Shown here piece after piece: positions 1 to 8,601 of a stretch of 64,000 bases of DNA. The first letter of the stretch is position 1. Every line of letters starts with the position of its first letter. The notes beneath the pieces were generated by a model that was given only the letters and a program-made list of their open reading frames with translations, did not search any database and was not told the origin of the DNA. The translations under genes were made by a program, and so were the position numbers. Origin of the DNA: Chryseobacterium shigense (GTDB taxonomy: Bacteria; Bacteroidota; Bacteroidia; Flavobacteriales; Weeksellaceae); NCBI RefSeq assembly GCF_014207845.1, contig NZ_JACHLC010000001.1, forward strand, positions 1,674,001 to 1,738,000. Direction: 5' to 3'.

Positions 1-780
1 TTCTTCTATTCCTTTTTCTGAGGATAAAAGTTCTACAGGAGAAAGTACCGGATCAATTATTCTGAGACGTTCTTTATTGATTCCCGTTAAAATATAAAGC
101 TGGGTAAGAAGAAGTTCTTTTTTGCCTTCATATTCTACCATTTTGGCATCGAGAGCAGCCTGTGCCAGTTCAATTTTTTTATGGTCATACGGAGTGATTA
201 AACCATAACCGAGAGCTTTATCTGCCGTTTTGCGATTAATATCCAGTCTTTTTTTGCTCTCATCGAGTACTTTTTTAGACTGATGGATCAATGCAAGCTG
301 GTCATAAGCCCTGGAAATATTAGCTACTACATCGTCTTTTGTTTTTTCAAGAAGAATATCTTCGGAGATTTTCTTTTCTTCGTTGGCTTTTTTCAGGTAC
401 TTCACTTTTCCGCCTGAATAGAGAAGCATTTTAGCATCTGCTTTTGCAATTCCTGAAAAACCTGAAACGTTAAGATTATTATTAAAACTTCCTTCGGGAA
501 TATTAATGAAAGGAGCCAGATTGATTTCCGGCGATGTTAATCTTGCTGTTGCGTTCAAATATCCGGCCTGTCCGCTTACTTCAAGTGTGGGAAGAAAGAT
601 ATCTTTCAGTTTATGTCCATCAAGGTCTGTGAGTTTGTTCTGGGTAATCTGCATTTTGAGATCGGAATCCCTGACCATAGCACTGTCTAAAAGTTCTTTA
701 AAATCCGGCGCAGACTGTGCCCGGCAAAAAGCGGGGAAAGCCAAAAAACTAAACGTAAAAATCAATAAATTGTTTTTCAT
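1..780 (-). CDS. TolC-family outer membrane efflux protein, C-terminus beyond the window
   Basis: Reading leftward from the ATG at 780, the frame stays open to the window edge, so only the N-terminal 260 residues are visible. The protein starts with a signal peptide (about 21 residues, ending near CRAQ) and continues with long amphipathic helices containing phrases typical of TolC/OEP proteins, such as SGQAGYLNATA and LLYSGGKVKYL, followed by a heptad-rich helix (DVVANISRAYDQLALIHQSK). Known family members form trimeric outer membrane channels working with RND or ABC exporters. No pump or adaptor gene is visible, since its operon partners would lie left of the window. Assignment to the family is fairly firm; the transported substrate is unknown. 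Confidence 0.8.
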   Translation of the reverse strand, partial: MKNNLLIFTFSFLAFPAFCRAQSAPDFKELLDSAMVRDSDLKMQITQNKLTDLDGHKLKDIFLPTLEVSGQAGYLNATARLTSPEINLAPFINIPEGSFNNNLNVSGFSGIAKADAKMLLYSGGKVKYLKKANEEKKISEDILLEKTKDDVVANISRAYDQLALIHQSKKVLDESKKRLDINRKTADKALGYGLITPYDHKKIELAQAALDAKMVEYEGKKELLLTQLYILTGINKERLRIIDPVLSPVELLSSEKGIEE

Positions 781-1120
781 GGTTTATGTTTATAACAAAT
801 ATAATGCAAAAATTTGTTAAATCCGAGGAGATAATTCATTATTGTAACGAATTTAAAACAAGTTTAAAAAGTGTTTAGTTTTAATCCTCTAGTTGTGATA
901 AGTATAGAAGAAGTGTTTGATTTTAATTTGAAGGATGTTTTAATTGAAAAAATAAATTATTGTGTATTCATCATTGTTTACGAAATATATTTATGCTTTA
1001 ATTTAAACCATTAAAAGAGTTGAAGTTTTTAAAAATGTTAAGCTAAATCAATTGACTTTTTAAGCAGAATATTAGAGTAAGTTCTAGAGTTATGTTTATT
1101 AATAGTTTGACGATTTCCAA

Positions 1121-1194
1121 AAAATCTGCTCCATCTACTAAATCTGCGAGAAAAAAAATAAACTTTCGCAGATTTAGTAGATGGAGCAGATTTT
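1121..1194. repeat. 29-bp perfect inverted repeat, dispersed-repeat family
   Basis: The arms 1121-1149 and 1166-1194 are exact reverse complements, separated by a 16-nt A-rich loop. Read from the right arm, the pattern TCGCAGATTTAGTAGATGG then AGCAGATTTT matches related sequences at 14241-14270 and 59298-59324, so this is one copy of a repeat family rather than a terminator made for one gene. It has no T-run positioned for simple intrinsic termination. Confidence 0.75.
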
Positions 1195-1227
1195 ATTTTA
1201 ATTACTTTAGAGGATAGTTTACAGCAA

Positions 1228-1259
1228 ACAAAAACTCCCCACAAATTTTGTGAGGAGTT
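1228..1259 (-). terminator. Intrinsic terminator of the ecotin gene
   Basis: AACTCC-type arms at 1233-1245 and 1247-1259 pair over 13 positions with one mismatch. On the minus strand the hairpin is followed by a run of six T. It lies 20 bp past the ecotin stop codon. Confidence 0.7.
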
Positions 1260-1279
1260 ATTATTTTAAATTATATCGG

Positions 1280-1768
1280 TTATCTCTGAATTGCTGATTT
1301 CATTTTAGCATCAGGACGTAAAATTCGGTAACGGACTTCAAAGTCTTTCGGTACATAGAATACCAAAGGAAGTTTGCTGTTGTACCTTACAATCTCCGGC
1401 TTAAGGGTTACAAACTTTTTGGTCTTTTTCTGATCCGGGCAAGCCATTAATGTTCCGCCCGATTCACCATTAGACTCTACTTCGTAATAATTGTATCCCC
1501 ACCCCTGAAGATCCTGGGTTTTTACATCTCCCATCAGGAAATATTTGTTGCAGTCCAGCATTTTTTCGGCCCCTACAAAAAATTCTACTTTTAAATCGCT
1601 TTCATTTTTTGCAACAGGCAGCTGAATGTATACCTGCTTGAATCCGTCTTTTGCTTTAGGGAACATTTCAATCTGTAATTTTTCAAATTTTTCTGCTTTC
1701 TTTTGAGCGAAAGCATTAACCCCTACCAACATTACCAATCCTGTAATTAACGTCTTTGAAAATTTCAT
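1280..1768 (-). CDS. eco: Ecotin, periplasmic serine protease inhibitor
   Basis: The 162-residue product is a secreted protease inhibitor of the ecotin family, which blocks trypsin-, chymotrypsin- and elastase-like enzymes as a dimer. A signal peptide ends at VNAFAQ (about residue 22). Family hallmarks are LQGWGYNYYEVES (about 87-99), the reactive loop GGTLMACPDQKK with Met108 at the P1 position, the Cys73-Cys110 pair expected to form the family disulfide, and the C-terminal block RYNSKLPLVFYVPKDFEVRYR. The length is that of E. coli ecotin. I chose the ATG at 1768 rather than one 57 bp upstream because it directly begins a good signal peptide. It lies downstream of an alpha-2-macroglobulin gene on the same strand, with a terminator between them, so the two are neighbours but probably separate transcripts. 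Confidence 0.95.
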   Translation of the reverse strand: MKFSKTLITGLVMLVGVNAFAQKKAEKFEKLQIEMFPKAKDGFKQVYIQLPVAKNESDLKVEFFVGAEKMLDCNKYFLMGDVKTQDLQGWGYNYYEVESNGESGGTLMACPDQKKTKKFVTLKPEIVRYNSKLPLVFYVPKDFEVRYRILRPDAKMKSAIQR

Positions 1769-1883
1769 TTTGTTTGTTTTTAAAATTTCTGTTGTATTTT
1801 CAAAAATCATTCCAAAATTAAACAAATGTTTAATTTTACAAAAACTTTCTATAAAATCTTACATTCACTACAAAAAAAAGAAC

Positions 1884-1924
1884 AAAAAAAACTGCAGTAA
1901 GATATTACTACAGTTTTTTTTATT
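1884..1924 (-). terminator. Terminator of the alpha-2-macroglobulin gene
   Basis: The arms ACTGCAGTAA (1891-1900) and TTACTACAGT, flanked by matching A and T runs, form a long stem with one G-U type position and a five-base loop. A T-rich tract follows on the minus strand. It sits just past the stop at 1936. Confidence 0.75.
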
Positions 1925-1935
1925 TACTTTATAAA

Positions 1936-4900
1936 TTACTCTGAAATTGTCACATTGGTTCCTTTTGTATGGGCATTCATCTGTGGTGCATAGTAATTCT
2001 GCATCGTTGTGATCCCGTTGGAAAACTTACCGGCAGCATTGGAAACAAGGTCATATTCAAATATATATTTTCCTTTTGGCATATACTGAATGTAGAAATT
2101 GGTAGAGGCATCTTTAGTTGATTGGTAATACCCCAGACTGTTTTTCCACTGATAGCCTGACAATGCATCTACAGGCTCAAATCCTGCCGCACGCATATCT
2201 TTGATGTGAATGAATTCCATCGCTCTGTCCGTATTCAGGATCATTCTTACGGTTACCTTATCACCTATTTTCAACGGAGTATCGGATGAAATCTTCTGAA
2301 GTTCCTCACCGTTTACCGTTTTTACTTTTTTGTAAAGTTCTTTGGTAATGGAGATGTAGTTTTCTGAGGATTTTATTTTATCCAGGTCTTCATAATACTG
2401 CCAGAATAATCCTCCCTGAACAATTCCCGGCCCTGGTTTGGTAACGGTAACTGTTCCTAAATTTTTATCTACTGCATCAGTTTTAACCGTTGATTTCACA
2501 TAACCGGTAGCCTGGGTTTGAGGAGCAAGTTCTTTTCCTCCCCAAACGATTGTTGCTTTATCACTTTCAGCGCTTGTCCATGATTTTCCTGAATTCAGGA
2601 TTGTGAAAATGACTTCCGAAGTTCCTCTTGAGCTTCCCCATGAATTGACTTCTTTCTGGGTAATTAACCAGATTTTCATGTCCTCAATCATTGCCTGGTC
2701 ATTCGGCTTTAAGGTATTGAATGCTTCCAAAGCTCCTGCATGATTGACTACCTTGGATCCGAACCAGCCCCAGTCGTTCAAATTCTGTTTCCAGTAAACA
2801 CCTTGGGTTTTAGTATCGGTGGATGTTTCTTTCAGGTAATTCATTAACTTATCAGAAACATCTTTTAAACCGTAACCATTCATCAATAAGGCAGCACGGT
2901 GAAGTCCGAAGAAAGTGAAATCTGTAATCTTCGCTGTTTTCGCTTTCTGTTTTACCAATGATTTCAATGATGCTCCTTTTCCCTGTAAAGGATATTGTTT
3001 TTCCCAGTAGTTGCGCGTATCAAGGTAATCCATTGCCCAGTTGGTCCAGATATTATCTTTCTTAACATCCCAGTATTTATCTATTTCATTGTCTACATAC
3101 TGAACTAATTTCGTAACCAGTTCTTTCTGTCCGGACCCCTGATAATCTTTGGCATTATCTTTTAACCAGCTATTGATTTTCCCTAAGTTTTTAAGAATGT
3201 ACAGTGACGTTCCATAAGAACTTGGATATCCGGGATACCATGAGAATCCACCATCCGGATTCTGCAGTTTCTTAAGATCGTCCCAATCCTGGTTAATTGA
3301 ATTTCTCATTGTATTGGCATCAAATAACAGAGCCAGTTTCTGCATCTGCTCGCCTTCATTTTTACTTTCCAGCACCCAAGGGGTTTCTTCCAGTAAAAGC
3401 TGTTTCAGTTCCTGATTTTTTTCAAGATTGGAATTCAGTAATCCTTTGCTTTGATATTCTTCAAAAACAGTTTTCATTTTCGGATTGGCCTTGAATATTT
3501 CAGAAGCCAATACATCCGCGAACCATTTGTTGAAGATTACATCAGCAGAGTTGTTCTGATCATTTTTCAGGCTTGGAAGCGCAAACATGATTTCCCAGAT
3601 CGGATTTGCGGTAAGTTCCAATGTATTGGAAACGTTGGAGATCGTGTTAGAATTTGCATTTTTAAGGTTATCTAAAACGAATGTCTTTGTTTCGCCTTCT
3701 TTTACAAATACCGGAACCGCATCTGTCACCAGCATTCTGTTCGGAAGTACAGCAACCGCCTGCTGCTCACCATCTGAATAGGCTCCGGCTTTTGCCACTA
3801 CTTTTAAAATGATAGAAGAAATATTGTTTGGAACTTTCAGCTTCCATGTTAATGCACTGTTTCCTTTTTCATCTAAGTTAAAATTCTGCACTCCTGCATT
3901 GATTCCGAATTGAGAAGAAATGTTTTCATTCGTGAAGGCATCCAGGATCTGAAGTTCTGCTGAACCGCTTAGTTTTTTATCGGTAAGGTTGGATAATTTA
4001 GACTGAAGGTTCAGCTCATCTCCTTCTCTTAAAAATCTTGGATAGTTTGGTGTTACAGAGAATTCTTTCTGGGTTACGACCTGTTTTTCCAATGTTGAGG
4101 CTCTGGCGTCTTTGGTATGAGCCAGGAACATCAGTTTCCATTTTGTCAATGCTTCCGGAGAAGTGAATTCAAAATTTACATTTCCGTCTGCATCTGTTTT
4201 CAGATCCGGGTAGAAGAATGCGGTTTCGTTGAGATTCTGGCGTACAGGTACTTTTTCCAGGTTTTCAACTATTGCCGGCGAATTATCTGAATATCCGGCT
4301 GCGGCTGCATCAGCCAGAGCGCCTTCTGTAGTTACCAATCCTGTGGTTGTTTCCAATTTACGAACCATCTTAGCCTTTGCAACAACAGGTGCGGGAGGAG
4401 CCGGAGAATATGCAGAATTTTTTACACCTTCGTTTACTTCCAATTCCTGAAGAGCTGAACTTCCATAGAAAATACTTTCATCAAACCAATTAAAGTTGGG
4501 TACGTCTACATATTTTCCATTGTAATATTTCAATCTTTTCTGATAGTATTGCTGTAATAAATATTGTCTGATATCATAAGATGTTACCATAGAATATGGC
4601 GTATATAAATTCTGCCAGCTGAAGCTATTGGCGGCAAACTGATCCAGTGACATATCATACATATTGGCCAGCACCTCGGCATTTACTTTTTCCTTATCAT
4701 TTCCTGAAACTTTTACCGTCCATTTTTCTTTTGAATTCGGTTCCAGCTTATCTCTGAAGGTAACGGTTTCTATTTTTAAAGGCTGTTCTGTATCTTTTAT
4801 TTTTAAAGTTACGGACTGCGTCTGTACATCATTAAATGCTGCAACCTGGAACTGGATATTCAATGCCGCCACACTTTTATCTTTCGGGATATCTGCGGTA

Positions 4901-7824
4901 TATTCCAACACTCCTTTTTTCAGCTGATGTACTTCTGAAACTGTTTTTCCTGAGCCATCCTGAACAAATACATTCACAACAGCATCCGGAATTGCCGAGT
5001 ATACATATACTTTAGCCTTTTCTCCTCTTGAAAATTCATTCTTCGGTTCAACAACCGTTAAGAACGTTTTTTGTGAAGGTTTTAACGATCCTTTATCCCA
5101 GATGCTGAAGTTCTGGGAAGATTTTATGGTATCTTTCCCTTCAATATTATAGAGTTCAAGCTGGTAATCTCCTGCGTCCAGTTTTCCAAGATCTAATTCT
5201 GTTGCCGGCTGCTGAAGTTTTTCAGAAATTACTTTTTCTGCTTTCCAGTTTTTAACCTCATCATTTTTATCAAACAGATCATGTGGAAATTTGCTGATAA
5301 ATTCTTCTTTGGAATACTTTGGAAGATTCTGAACTTCCTGTGCAAAATTATCCCTGAAAATCCTGTTGGGTACGGACAGTTTAGACAGTTTTACCTTATA
5401 TGATTTTTTAAGATCCTGTTCGTTATAATTTAGAGTTTCTACTTTCAGTTTTACATTTTCATCACTGAATGTATTCTTGATTCCATCAGCTTTAATGTAA
5501 TGAGAAACCGAAGCTACTTTCAATTGAGTGTCGGCAGACTGTGTTTCTCCGTTAATATCTGTTACCGAAGCATTGACTTCATAATTATCAATCTGGATTC
5601 CTTCCAGCTTTTCATCTTTTTTAAGATCAAGACGGATTGTGAATTCTCCTTTTTCATTGGTTTTAACCTCGCCAAGAATGGAATTTTCGTTATCATTATC
5701 ATGAGGATACCACCAGAAATATCTCCATCTGATGTTATGTTTTTTGATCTCATAACTTACGGTTGTATTGCTCAGAGCTACTCCGGAGAACATCATTGCT
5801 TTTCCTTTCAGTTCTATAGTCTGCCCATATTTGTATTCCTCTTTTACAGGATCGAAAGTGACTTCAAATTTTGGTCTTTTATATTCTTCAACCCTGATGT
5901 CTTTATATCCGCCTTCAGTTCCTTCATCGGTTTTTAAATAGAAAACTCCGTTCAGCTGGCCTTTCGGAAGGATGAAGCTTCCGTGGTAAGAACCGAATTC
6001 ATTTGTTGAAAAATTCTGTGAAGAAACCTCCTGGCTGTTGGCATCAAGAAGTGTGATTTTTTGCTTTAAGCCCGAAATTACACCTTCGGTTTCTTTATCA
6101 ATTTTTGTATTGATAACTTTGAAATACACAGTCTGTCCCGGCCTGTAGATGGCTCTGTCCGTAAAGATCTGTGCCAGCGTACGGGTTTGTTTATTCGGGT
6201 TGTAGTTTTCTGCATTTCCGCTGTTTCCGTACACCTGCATGATCTGGAAATCATTGGTTTTCGGCTGGCGGATCAGAAAAGTTCTGTAATATTCTTTGCT
6301 GTTCGTGGATGGGAATTTGAAAACGCCATTTGCATCGGTTTTGCCATCAATTTTGTTTAAAGTTTTATTGGCAACAAATTCATAGAAAGTAAGACCTTCA
6401 TTGGCTGTTGGATTCCCGTTTTCACTGTTAACGAGCTTCAGTACATTGGAAAGCTGGTTTCTGTCTGTTTTTGTCTGGTAGATGATCCTGTTTCCGGAAA
6501 CCAGAAAATAGAAGTTCTGTCTGACATCACTGTCTTTTGCTTCTGATCCTGCAACGGAATATTCAACAACATAAACTCCTGAAGGAAGAGGCTTGATCTC
6601 CAATGAGGTTTTATGAACCTGGTAATCTTTGGAATCTCCAAGCTGGAAAGTTTCTTTTCTTACGAGATTTTTTTTAATTTTTCCAAAAGTATTGTTGTAG
6701 GAATTCTGCACATATTGCATCAGTGAAGTGAAATCTTCTTTTACTTCATAAATATTCAGGGAAAATTCTGTTACGTTCTTATGATCTGCCACAAAATGGA
6801 TCGGCAGATTACTCTGAGTCTGCTGCTCATATTTAATGGTAAGAAAAGGATTGGTAATCTGATTTTCTTTGTTTTTTATATTTTCAAGGAAAGGAGATTT
6901 AGGGTATTGTTTCTTAGCCTGATCTGCAATGGCCAAAGCTTCTTTCTCCTTCTTTTTATCCACAAATTCATTCATGATATCTTCCATGATAATGACTTTG
7001 TAATCTCCTTCCGTATCAGATTTCAAAAGGTTTTGAAGCTGTTCAAGTTTATCTTTACACTGGTTGTAATTACAGTTTTCCGTCAGCTTTTCTTTCATGA
7101 AATAAAGCTTAGGGTTTCCGGTGTTCTGGGCAATAAGTTCGTCAAAAACAGTATTAATCTGGGTTCCGTTCTCCGTCAGTTCATTTTTGGTAAAAAGCCC
7201 ATTTGCGGAAAGGTAACTGATCTTTTTTACAGCATACCACTCATATACGGTTGGGAAATAAGCAATATCTTTTATGTCTGTAAAAATAGTTTTGTATTTC
7301 AGCAGGGAGGTTTTCTTCATTTCCTGTTTCTGCTGATCAAGTTCCTGATAATTTTTCTTCAGATAGTTTTTAAAATCCAGTTTACTCCAGGTTTCAATCT
7401 GGGAAATATCCTGTGAATTGATATTGGTTCTGCTTTCTATTTCCCATGAATTCTGGTTATAGTAATCCATAAAAAATTCATTTAAGAGAACTTTATATAC
7501 GAGTTTCTCTTCTCCTTTAAGCCTGGTATCCGCTTCCTGAAGCTTCTTAAAAAATTGGGAGGCAGAATCATTCTGGTCATCATCCACTGTCTGGTTTACA
7601 ACACTGAATTCTGCTTTCAGGGAACGGATGAGCTGGATGGCATTGTTTTCTTTCATCGCATGGTTTTGTATGTCTAAAATGATAGGAAGATTAGATTTGT
7701 AAGCACCTTTTGCGCTGTTTTCTATTATTTTTTTCCACTGATCGTCGTAGTATTTCTGTGCCGAAACAACGGAAAAGCTCAGCATTAGAAGCAAAAGCAT
7801 AAAAATCTTGGAAAATCTTTTCAT
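1936..7824 (-). CDS. Very large alpha-2-macroglobulin-family protein (MG2 type)
   Basis: A 1962-residue secreted or envelope protein with an N-terminal signal peptide (MKRFSKIFMLLLLMLSFS, cleaved near SAQ). The first ~550 residues are helical and family-typical. The MG2-like region starts around FTDRAIYRPGQTVYFK, followed by beta-sandwich repeats, the A2M domain region (FYPDLKTDADGNVNFEF, PEALTKWKLMFLAHTKDARA) and a C-terminal alpha/alpha-barrel region with GGFSWYPGYPSSYGTSLY. Such proteins are thought to guard the envelope by trapping proteases. The thioester motif CxEQ is absent: the only cysteines I can find lie near the N-terminus (TENCNYNQC), and the position after the A2M domain reads LPSLKNDQNNSADV. 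It is therefore a non-thioester member. No PBP1C partner is adjacent; ecotin is the downstream neighbour. Confidence 0.88.
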   Translation of the reverse strand: MKRFSKIFMLLLLMLSFSVVSAQKYYDDQWKKIIENSAKGAYKSNLPIILDIQNHAMKENNAIQLIRSLKAEFSVVNQTVDDDQNDSASQFFKKLQEADTRLKGEEKLVYKVLLNEFFMDYYNQNSWEIESRTNINSQDISQIETWSKLDFKNYLKKNYQELDQQKQEMKKTSLLKYKTIFTDIKDIAYFPTVYEWYAVKKISYLSANGLFTKNELTENGTQINTVFDELIAQNTGNPKLYFMKEKLTENCNYNQCKDKLEQLQNLLKSDTEGDYKVIIMEDIMNEFVDKKKEKEALAIADQAKKQYPKSPFLENIKNKENQITNPFLTIKYEQQTQSNLPIHFVADHKNVTEFSLNIYEVKEDFTSLMQYVQNSYNNTFGKIKKNLVRKETFQLGDSKDYQVHKTSLEIKPLPSGVYVVEYSVAGSEAKDSDVRQNFYFLVSGNRIIYQTKTDRNQLSNVLKLVNSENGNPTANEGLTFYEFVANKTLNKIDGKTDANGVFKFPSTNSKEYYRTFLIRQPKTNDFQIMQVYGNSGNAENYNPNKQTRTLAQIFTDRAIYRPGQTVYFKVINTKIDKETEGVISGLKQKITLLDANSQEVSSQNFSTNEFGSYHGSFILPKGQLNGVFYLKTDEGTEGGYKDIRVEEYKRPKFEVTFDPVKEEYKYGQTIELKGKAMMFSGVALSNTTVSYEIKKHNIRWRYFWWYPHDNDNENSILGEVKTNEKGEFTIRLDLKKDEKLEGIQIDNYEVNASVTDINGETQSADTQLKVASVSHYIKADGIKNTFSDENVKLKVETLNYNEQDLKKSYKVKLSKLSVPNRIFRDNFAQEVQNLPKYSKEEFISKFPHDLFDKNDEVKNWKAEKVISEKLQQPATELDLGKLDAGDYQLELYNIEGKDTIKSSQNFSIWDKGSLKPSQKTFLTVVEPKNEFSRGEKAKVYVYSAIPDAVVNVFVQDGSGKTVSEVHQLKKGVLEYTADIPKDKSVAALNIQFQVAAFNDVQTQSVTLKIKDTEQPLKIETVTFRDKLEPNSKEKWTVKVSGNDKEKVNAEVLANMYDMSLDQFAANSFSWQNLYTPYSMVTSYDIRQYLLQQYYQKRLKYYNGKYVDVPNFNWFDESIFYGSSALQELEVNEGVKNSAYSPAPPAPVVAKAKMVRKLETTTGLVTTEGALADAAAAGYSDNSPAIVENLEKVPVRQNLNETAFFYPDLKTDADGNVNFEFTSPEALTKWKLMFLAHTKDARASTLEKQVVTQKEFSVTPNYPRFLREGDELNLQSKLSNLTDKKLSGSAELQILDAFTNENISSQFGINAGVQNFNLDEKGNSALTWKLKVPNNISSIILKVVAKAGAYSDGEQQAVAVLPNRMLVTDAVPVFVKEGETKTFVLDNLKNANSNTISNVSNTLELTANPIWEIMFALPSLKNDQNNSADVIFNKWFADVLASEIFKANPKMKTVFEEYQSKGLLNSNLEKNQELKQLLLEETPWVLESKNEGEQMQKLALLFDANTMRNSINQDWDDLKKLQNPDGGFSWYPGYPSSYGTSLYILKNLGKINSWLKDNAKDYQGSGQKELVTKLVQYVDNEIDKYWDVKKDNIWTNWAMDYLDTRNYWEKQYPLQGKGASLKSLVKQKAKTAKITDFTFFGLHRAALLMNGYGLKDVSDKLMNYLKETSTDTKTQGVYWKQNLNDWGWFGSKVVNHAGALEAFNTLKPNDQAMIEDMKIWLITQKEVNSWGSSRGTSEVIFTILNSGKSWTSAESDKATIVWGGKELAPQTQATGYVKSTVKTDAVDKNLGTVTVTKPGPGIVQGGLFWQYYEDLDKIKSSENYISITKELYKKVKTVNGEELQKISSDTPLKIGDKVTVRMILNTDRAMEFIHIKDMRAAGFEPVDALSGYQWKNSLGYYQSTKDASTNFYIQYMPKGKYIFEYDLVSNAAGKFSNGITTMQNYYAPQMNAHTKGTNVTISE

Positions 7825-7830
7825 ATATGT

Positions 7831-7838
7831 TATTTTTG
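7831..7838 (+). promoter_or_regulatory. Candidate -7 promoter element TATTTTTG
   Basis: The sequence matches the Bacteroidota TAnnTTTG element and ends four bases before the ATG at 7843. If used, the transcript would be leaderless or nearly so. I see no clear -33 TTG at the right distance, so this is tentative. Only 18 bp separate the two divergent start codons here. Confidence 0.3.
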
Positions 7839-7842
7839 ATAA

Positions 7843-8598
7843 ATGAATTTCTTAAAAATACTGAAAAAAACTGTTATTGACAGTCAAATTTATGTCTCTG
7901 TTATGGGAACTTTATTTGCGGTATTTTTCATGAAAGAGCAAAACACATTCCGTTTCCCTACTGTGCTCTTAATTTTCATTACTTATTTCAGCGGTTATCT
8001 TTACACCAAGTACCAATATACCAGGCACTTTTTGAAAATACTGGTTCTGAATGCAATAGCAGGCATTATCTGTGCTTTCCTGATCATTCACAATCATAAT
8101 GAAATAAGACTTTTGAAATGGTTTGTCATTGTGGTTTTGGGACTGCTTTACAACAGTTTTTTCCTGGACGTCTATATCAGGAAAATCCCATTACTGAAGA
8201 TATTCTACGTTGGGCTGGTCTGGGCGTTGGTCAACAGCTGGCTTACGCTTCCGGAATTCAGCTTTCCGATATTTTTTATCAGTTTCTTTTTTATAACGGC
8301 ACTGGTTTTACCCTTTGATATCCGGGACATGGAAAGTGATACGGTACAGACTTTTCCTAAGTTGATAGGTGTACAGAATACAAAATATATTGCCTATCTG
8401 CTTGTTTTCATCAGTATGCTGATTGCTGCTTTTTATCTTAAACCTGCTTATGGTATCGCATTTTTTTTATCGGGAATTATTACGTTTATATTTATCTATT
8501 TCTCTGAAAATAAAAGAGATGACACTTATTTTTCATTCTGGATAGAAACCTGCTCTGCACTTCCCTTTTTATTTTTACTAATAATGGAGTATTTTTGA
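7843..8598 (+). CDS. UbiA-like integral membrane protein
   Basis: A 251-residue, very hydrophobic protein with about eight membrane segments. Its best landmark is LPFDIRDMESDTVQTFPKL (around 168-186), which resembles the second Asp-rich motif (DxRDxxxD) of UbiA prenyltransferases. The first motif of that superfamily (NDxxDxxxD, between the first membrane segments) is not recognisable; the region reads SGYLYTKYQYTR. It may be a diverged or non-catalytic relative. It starts 18 bp from the divergent alpha-2-macroglobulin gene and ends three bases before recF, so it is probably cotranscribed with recF. Prenyl transfer activity is an inference and uncertain. Confidence 0.6.
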   Translation: MNFLKILKKTVIDSQIYVSVMGTLFAVFFMKEQNTFRFPTVLLIFITYFSGYLYTKYQYTRHFLKILVLNAIAGIICAFLIIHNHNEIRLLKWFVIVVLGLLYNSFFLDVYIRKIPLLKIFYVGLVWALVNSWLTLPEFSFPIFFISFFFITALVLPFDIRDMESDTVQTFPKLIGVQNTKYIAYLLVFISMLIAAFYLKPAYGIAFFLSGIITFIFIYFSENKRDDTYFSFWIETCSALPFLFLLIMEYF

Positions 8599-8601
8599 CG
8601 A

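Larger units (their letters stand above)
781..1279. other. Gene-poor 499-bp stretch
   Basis: No convincing coding sequence is seen here. The part from 781 to about 1110 is plain AT-rich DNA that should hold the promoter of the TolC-like gene. From 1121 to 1194 there is a 29-bp perfect inverted repeat, and at 1228-1259 a terminator for the ecotin gene. A 68-codon minus-strand frame at 1038-1244 runs straight through both hairpins and has no family resemblance, so I do not treat it as a gene. Confidence 0.6.

Noticed and set aside
1038..1244. 68-codon minus-strand open frame
   Set aside because: It runs through a perfect inverted repeat and a terminator and has no family resemblance.
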